Positions 63,046 through 64,000 of a stretch of DNA of 64,000 bases are shown in pieces. The DNA is taken from positions 496,001 through 560,000 of the forward strand of contig LARU01000002.1 in the NCBI GenBank assembly GCA_001274695.2, in the 5' to 3' direction. Source of the DNA: Azoarcus sp. PA01. Its GTDB lineage: Bacteria > Pseudomonadota > Gammaproteobacteria > Burkholderiales > Rhodocyclaceae. How positions within the stretch are numbered: position 1 is the stretch's first letter; each line of letters begins with the position of its first letter. Position numbers and translations under genes: made by a program. The notes below the pieces were generated by a model, which did no database searches, was not told where the DNA came from, and was given only the letters and a program-made list of their open reading frames with translations.

Positions 63046-63762
63046 ATGATCAAACAGACTAAAAAGCAGATGTTCATACTGGCCGCAATCGCCTCGATCG
63101 GCCTCTCCGCACCGGCCGCCTTTGCGCAGGCAAAGGATGTCGTGGTCGATGGCAAGGGCGAGATCCCCTACGTTATCGATTCGCGCAACGTCGTCGCGCG
63201 AAGCGGCACGGGCCTGTGCTGGCGCACCGGCTACTGGAGCCCGGCTGCTGCGGGTACCGCGATGGCGGGGCAGTTCCCGGCCGGCTGCGAATGCGACAGC
63301 GATATCGTGCCGAAGGAAAAATGTACGCCGGCAGTGATTCCGGCAGCGGTTCCCGCCCCCGCCGCTCCGGCCCCGAGGCCCACCGCTGAAAAGATCAAAC
63401 TCTCCGCTGACACGCTGTTCGACTTCGACAAGGCCGTCCTCAAGTCGGAAGGCAGGAGCAAGCTTGATCAACTGGCGGAGCAGGCGAAGAGCGTCAAGCT
63501 GGAAGTGATTCTCGCCGTCGGCCATACCGACCGTCTCGGCTCCGATGCCTACAACCAGAAGCTGTCCGAGCGCCGTGCCAACGCCGTGAAGACCTACCTT
63601 GTGGGCAAAGGCGTCGAAGCAAACCGCATCTATACCGAAGGCAAGGGCGAGCGCCAGCCGGTGACGGGCACCAGCTGCTCGGACAAACTCGGTCGCACGG
63701 CTCTTATCGCATGTCTGCAGCCGGATCGTCGGGTCGAAGTTGAAGTGATCGGCACGAAGTAA
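63046..63762 (+). CDS. OmpA-family outer-membrane/peptidoglycan-binding protein
   Basis: A 238-residue exported protein: signal residues 1-26 (ends AFAQA), a small Cys-containing N-part (LCWRTGYWSP, CECDSD), a Pro/Ala linker (about residues 105-115) and the C-terminal OmpA domain FDFDKAVLKSEGRSKLDQLA with GHTDRLGSDAYNQKLSERRA. It lacks a beta-barrel, so it is a peptidoglycan-bound periplasmic or lipid-anchored type. ATG preceded by GAGGAA. Confidence 0.92.
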   Translation: MIKQTKKQMFILAAIASIGLSAPAAFAQAKDVVVDGKGEIPYVIDSRNVVARSGTGLCWRTGYWSPAAAGTAMAGQFPAGCECDSDIVPKEKCTPAVIPAAVPAPAAPAPRPTAEKIKLSADTLFDFDKAVLKSEGRSKLDQLAEQAKSVKLEVILAVGHTDRLGSDAYNQKLSERRANAVKTYLVGKGVEANRIYTEGKGERQPVTGTSCSDKLGRTALIACLQPDRRVEVEVIGTK

Positions 63763-63785
63763 ACGATCCACCCGAGTGCCTGTGA

Positions 63786-63810
63786 AGGCCCTGCCCCGGC
63801 AGGGCTTTTT
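63786..63810 (+). terminator. Terminator after the OmpA-family gene
   Basis: GCCCTGC-CCCG-GCAGGGC stem followed by TTTTT, 25 bp past the stop. Confidence 0.88.
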
Positions 63811-63878
63811 CATTTGGCCAGCGAAAAGGGAACACGGCTGCGCCGCACTGGTCCCATCGTGACAAAAGACTTCAGGCA

Positions 63879-64000
63879 ATGAACATGAATGCTGACCCCG
63901 CAGAACTGCAGAAATTCAGCGAACTTGCCCACCGCTGGTGGGACACCACGTCCGAATTCAAGCCGCTTCATGAAATCAACCCGTTGCGCCTCGACTGGAT
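63879..64000 (+). CDS. ubiG: Ubiquinone biosynthesis O-methyltransferase UbiG (partial, N-terminus)
   Basis: The first 40 residues, [20 protein letters not shown] followed by [18 protein letters not shown], match the UbiG N-terminus. UbiG carries out both O-methylations of ubiquinone synthesis. The gene runs off the right edge. Order ompA-ubiG is common in Betaproteobacteria. Confidence 0.93.
   Translation, partial: MNMNADPAELQKFSELAHRWWDTTSEFKPLHEINPLRLDW

Overview
The window looks like chromosome of a high-GC denitrifying betaproteobacterium of the Rhodocyclales (Azoarcus/Aromatoleum/Thauera type). This is inferred from the housekeeping gene orders (thrS-infC-rpmI-rplT-pheST-ihfA; gyrA-serC-pheA-hisC-tyrA-aroA/cmk-rpsA-ihfB-lapAB; ompA-ubiG), the cytochrome cd1 nitrite reductase cluster and the strong GC bias. 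No marker gene fixes the species.

Region 1 (1-18658) is a ureide/glyoxylate island. On the minus strand, gntR, a hydantoin/allantoin racemase, an NCS1 permease and puuE run leftwards. On the plus strand, allantoicase, ureidoglycolate lyase, an AmiS/UreI-like channel, gcl, hyi, glxR, glycerate kinase, a GlcG-like gene and pyk run rightwards. Together they would take allantoin to glyoxylate plus urea and then to pyruvate. The lower half is broken: amiS has an internal deletion with a frameshift, gcl is split by a 2.5-kb IS91-type element that also carries a tyrosine recombinase, and pyk is split by a complete IS21-family element with a 5-bp target duplication. The two halves of gcl and of pyk still join in frame when the insertions are removed. 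The upper, nitrogen-releasing half (puuE, alc, allA, permease) looks intact.

Region 2 (18878-27758) has a LysR regulator, tRNA-Pro(GGG), and the translation operon thrS-infC-rpmI-rplT-pheS-pheT-ihfA-merR on the minus strand. infC has an ATC start. tRNA-Val(GAC) with its own terminator lies just upstream of thrS. Region 3 (27978-29119) is an exported msrA-msrB pair.

Region 4 (29154-42732) is a denitrification cluster in three transcription units: nirS1-nirT-nirB-cupredoxin-nirJ-nirN (minus), nirC-nirF-nirDL-nirG-nirH (minus), and nirE(cobA)-nirS2 (plus). There are two different full-length cytochrome cd1 genes. Near-identical FNR/DNR-type boxes lie upstream of nirS1 and between nirC and nirE, the latter placed to serve both directions. 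The units supply the enzyme, multihaem and copper electron carriers, and the haem d1 pathway.

Region 5 (42763-64000) is core metabolism: a small stress membrane protein, a PolB-like exonuclease, the ydbH-ynbE-ydbL lipid-transport operon, cysM, ugd, lapB-lapA, ihfB, rpsA, a fused aroA-cmk gene, tyrA, hisC, pheA, serC and gyrA (all minus), then a SAH/MTA deaminase, an OmpA-family protein and the start of ubiG (plus).
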